The translations under genes and the position numbers were made by a program. Source: Sepiola atlantica (lineage: Eukaryota; Mollusca; Cephalopoda; Sepiida; Sepiolidae). From it: a DNA stretch of 64,000 nucleotides. Positions 61,497-64,000 of this stretch are shown here, one piece after another (the stretch's first letter is position 1; the number at the start of each line of letters is the position of its first letter). Location of the stretch: assembly GCA_963556195.1 (NCBI GenBank), contig CAUVYP010000579.1, forward strand, positions 1,612,001 to 1,676,000, read 5' to 3'. Below the pieces are notes generated by a model. The model ran no database searches and was not told the DNA's origin. It was given only the letters and a program-made list of their open reading frames with translations.

Positions 61497-63914
61497 TTGT
61501 TGATGTTTTGCGTATTCAGTTTGTATCGACATATCTCCGGGAGTACAAGAGCTGAACTTCTGAAACTTGGTACTTCAGTAGAAAATGTGTGTCCGCTAAT
61601 GTCTGCAAAGTTTCAGAGCACAATTCTTATAAATGTGGAAGTTATAAACAAAAGCGATATCAACTTAAAATCGCACTAAATTTTGTTGATGTTTTGCGTA
61701 TTCAGTTTGTATCGACATATCTCCGGGAGTACAAGAGCTGAACTTCTGAAACTTGGTACTTCAGTAGAAAATGTGTGTCCGCTAATGTCTGCAAAGTTTC
61801 AGAGCACAATTTGTATAAATGTGGAAGTTATAAACACAAGCGATATCAACTTAAAATCGCACTAAATTTTGTTGATGTTTTGCGTATTCAGTTTGTATCG
61901 ACATATCTCCGGGAGTACAAGAGCTGAACTTCTGAAACTTGGTACTTCAGTAGAAAATGTGTGTCCGCTAATGTCTGCAAAGTTTCAGAGCACAATTTGT
62001 ATAAATGTGGAAGTTATAAACACAAGCGATATCAACTTAAAATCGCACTAAATTTTGTTGATGTTTTGCGTATTCAGTTTGTATCGACATATCTCCGGGA
62101 GTACAAGAGCTGAACTTCTGAAACTTGGTACTTCAGTAGAAAATGTGTGTCCGCTAATGTCTGCAAAGTTTCGGAGCACAATTCTTATAAATGTGGAAGT
62201 TATTAACAAAAGACCTATCAACTTTAAATCGCACTAAATTTTGTTTATGTTTTGCGTATTCAGTTTGTATCGACATATCTCCGGGAGTACAAGAGCTGAA
62301 CTTCTGAGACTTCGTACATCAGTAGAAAATGTGTGTCCGCTATTGTCTGCAAAGTTTCGGAGCACAATTCTCATAAATGTGGAAGTTATAAACAAAAGCG
62401 ATATCAACTTAAAATCGCACTAAATTTTGTTGATGTTTTGCGTATTCAGTTTGTATCGACATATCTCCAGGAGTACAAGAGCTGAACTTCTGAAACTTGG
62501 TACTTCAGTAGAAAATGTGTGTCCGCTAATGTCTGCAAAGTTTCGGAGCACAATTCTTATAAATGTGAAAGTTATTAACACAAGCGATATACCTTTTAAA
62601 TCGCACTAAATTTTGTTGATGTTTTGCGTATTCAGTTTGTATCGACATATCTCCGGGAGTACAAGAGCTGAACTTCTGAAACTTGGTACTTCAGTAGAAA
62701 ATGTGTGTCCGCTAATGTCTGCAAAGTTTCAGAGCACAATTCTTATAAATGTGGAAGTTATAAACAAAAGCGATATCAACTTAAAATCGCACTAAATTTT
62801 GTTGATGTTTTGCGTATTCAGTTTGTATCGACATATCTCCGGGAGTACAAGAGCTGAACTTCTGAAACTTGGTACTTCAGTAGAAAATGTGTGTCCGCTA
62901 ATGTCTGCAAAGTTTCAGAGCACAATTTGTATAAATGTGGAAGTTATAAACCCAAGCGATATCAACTTAAAATCGCACTAAATTTTGTTGATGTTTTGCG
63001 TATTCAGTTTGTATCGACATATCTCCGGGAGTACAAGAGCTGAACTTCTGAAACTTGGTACTTCAGTAGAAAATGTGTGGCCGCTAATGTCTGCAAAGTT
63101 TCGGAGCACAATTCTTATAAATGTGGAAGTTATTAACAAAAGACCTATCAACTTTAAATCGCACTAAATTTTGTTGATGTTTTGCGTATTCAGTTTGTAT
63201 CGACATATCTCCGGGAGTACAAGAGCTGAACTTCTGAAACTTCGTACATCAGTAGAAAATGTGTGTCCGCTATTGTCTGCAAAGTTTCGGAGCACAATTC
63301 TCATAAATGTGGAAGTTATAAACAAAAGCGATATCAACTTAAAATCGCACTAAATTTTGTTGATGTTTTGCGTATTCAGTTTGTATCGACATATCTCCGG
63401 GAGTACAAGAGCTGAACTTCTGAAACTTGGTACTTCAGTAGAAAATGTGTGTCCGCTAATGTCTGCAAAGTTTCGGAGCACAATTCTTATAAATGTGAAA
63501 GTTATTAACACAAGCGATATACCTTTTAAATCGCACTAAATTTTGTTGATGTTTTGCGTATTCAGTTTGTATCGACATATCTCCGGGAGTACAAGAGCTG
63601 AACTTCTGAAACTTGGTACTTCAGTAGAAAATGTGTGTCCGCTAATGTCTGCAAAGTTTCAGAGCACAATTCTTATAAATGTGTAAGTTATAAACAAAAG
63701 CGATATCAACTTAAAATCGCACTAAATTTTGTTGATGTTTTGCGTATTCAGTTTGTATCGACATATCTCCGGGAGTACAAGAGCTGAACTTCTGAAACTT
63801 GGTACTTCAGTAGAAAATGTGTGTCCGCTAATGTCTGCAAAGTTTCAGAGCACAATTCTTATAAATGTGGAAGTTATAAACAAAAGCGATATCAACTTAA
63901 AATCGCACTAAATT

Positions 63915-64000
63915 TTGTTGATGTTTTGCGTATTCAGTTTGTATCGACATATCCCCGGGAGTACAGAAGCTGAACTTCTGAAACTTGGTACTTCAGTAGA
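63915..64000 (+). repeat. Partial satellite monomer at the right edge
   Basis: These are the first 86 bp of a monomer cut by the window edge. It has ATCCCCGGGAG and ACAGAAGC, close to the class D copies with CCCCAGGAG at 57,033, 58,893 and 60,753 but with CGG in place of CAG. It may be an intermediate in that lineage. The array continues beyond the window. Confidence 0.93.

Larger units (their letters stand above)
1..64000 (+). repeat. Satellite DNA array, 186-bp monomer, 343 full copies
   Basis: The same 186-bp unit recurs without interruption across the window, always in the same orientation, and its TTGTTGATG/TTGTTTATG box recurs at 117 + 186k. The consensus has 67 G+C of 186 (36%). Copies differ by substitutions at a limited set of sites; the only length changes I found are one inserted base near 38,064 and one missing base near 38,625. 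No transposon, inversion or unique spacer interrupts the array. The monomer is close to the length of a nucleosome plus linker, as in many eukaryotic centromeric and pericentromeric satellites, so a centromere-proximal or other heterochromatic location is a reasonable inference but is not shown by the sequence. I do not recognise the family. Because this single repeat fills the window, no gene-free gap holds anything else. Confidence 0.99.
18345..64000 (+). repeat. Right array domain (ACAGAAGC and GTGTGGCCG monomers)
   Basis: From the first ACAGAAGC copy at 18,345, this domain carries that marker and, from 19,647, GTGTGGCCG. GCTGGAC and CCGCAAATG never appear. It consists of consecutive local HOR expansions with periods of 3, 4, 6, 7, 8 and 10 monomers, each with private mutations. 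Markers from the far right (CTCCAGGAG, CCCCAGGAG) are confined to about 55-63 kb, showing that homogenisation is local. Confidence 0.85.

Noticed and set aside
1..64000. CRISPR array
   Set aside because: The repeats are contiguous with a 186-bp period and there are no unique spacers between short repeats; no cas genes are present.
1..64000. Tandem gene family, rRNA or tRNA cluster
   Set aside because: The 186-bp unit has no tRNA-like A and B boxes, no rRNA or snRNA sequence I recognise and no promoter or terminator context. Variation is not concentrated at third codon positions.

Overview
The whole window is one uninterrupted, head-to-tail satellite DNA array. A 186-bp monomer, about 36% GC, repeats in one orientation from the first base to the last: a 116-bp partial copy, 343 complete copies, and an 86-bp partial copy. 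I see no unique sequence, protein gene, RNA gene, mobile element, CRISPR array, microsatellite or telomeric repeat. This is typical of eukaryotic centromeric, pericentromeric or subtelomeric heterochromatin: the unit is about nucleosome-plus-linker length and the array is organised into higher-order repeats (HORs). I do not recognise the satellite family and cannot name the organism. CpG is not depleted in the monomer (7 observed, about 6 expected), which weakly argues against a heavily methylated genome such as a vertebrate or plant.

Monomer numbering used here: m1 is the T of the TTGTTGATG (or TTGTTTATG) box, so complete monomers start at 117 + 186k. This phase is arbitrary. m7 to about m70 is almost invariant. 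The middle (m52-m120) carries a few diagnostic sites. The AT-rich tail (m127-m176) carries clustered, multi-base differences that define classes: A (tail with GATATACC; subtype A' has GTGAAA), B (CAG at m118, tail with CAAAAGCGATATC), C (ATTTGTATAAAT at m127), D (CACAAGCGATATCAACAT), E (AAAAGACCTATC), F (CGTACATCA, CTATTG, TTCTCATAA, usually the TTTATG head) and G (B-type tail without the CAG change). The usual order is A-B-(C)-D-E-F-(G), which suggests an ancestral unit of about six monomers (about 1.1 kb) that was later deleted, duplicated and reshuffled.

Layout. At 1-15.4 kb is a left domain marked by GCTGGAC and CCGCAAATG monomers; it ends in a near-perfect 1,860-bp (10-monomer) tandem duplication at 11,649-15,368. 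At 15.4-18.3 kb is a transition zone of B, C, E, F, G and A monomers. At 18.3-64 kb is a right domain marked by ACAGAAGC and GTGTGGCCG monomers. Within the right domain there are successive local HOR expansions: a 10-mer (25.8-30.2 kb), 6-mer (34.2-36.4 kb), 4-mer (43.5-44.9 kb), 3-mer (44.8-45.9 kb), 8-mer (47.7-50.7 kb), 7-mer (54.1-56.7 kb) and another 10-mer (56.3-61.5 kb). Each is recognised by private mutations shared between neighbouring copies.

Because 186 is divisible by three, nearly every monomer contains the same 60-codon open frame. I regard these as by-products of the repeat, not genes. The features of most interest are the nested HOR history, the near-absence of indels (two compensating 1-bp changes in 64 kb), recombinant monomers that locate crossover points, and paired adjacent substitutions that turn imperfect inverted repeats into perfect ones.
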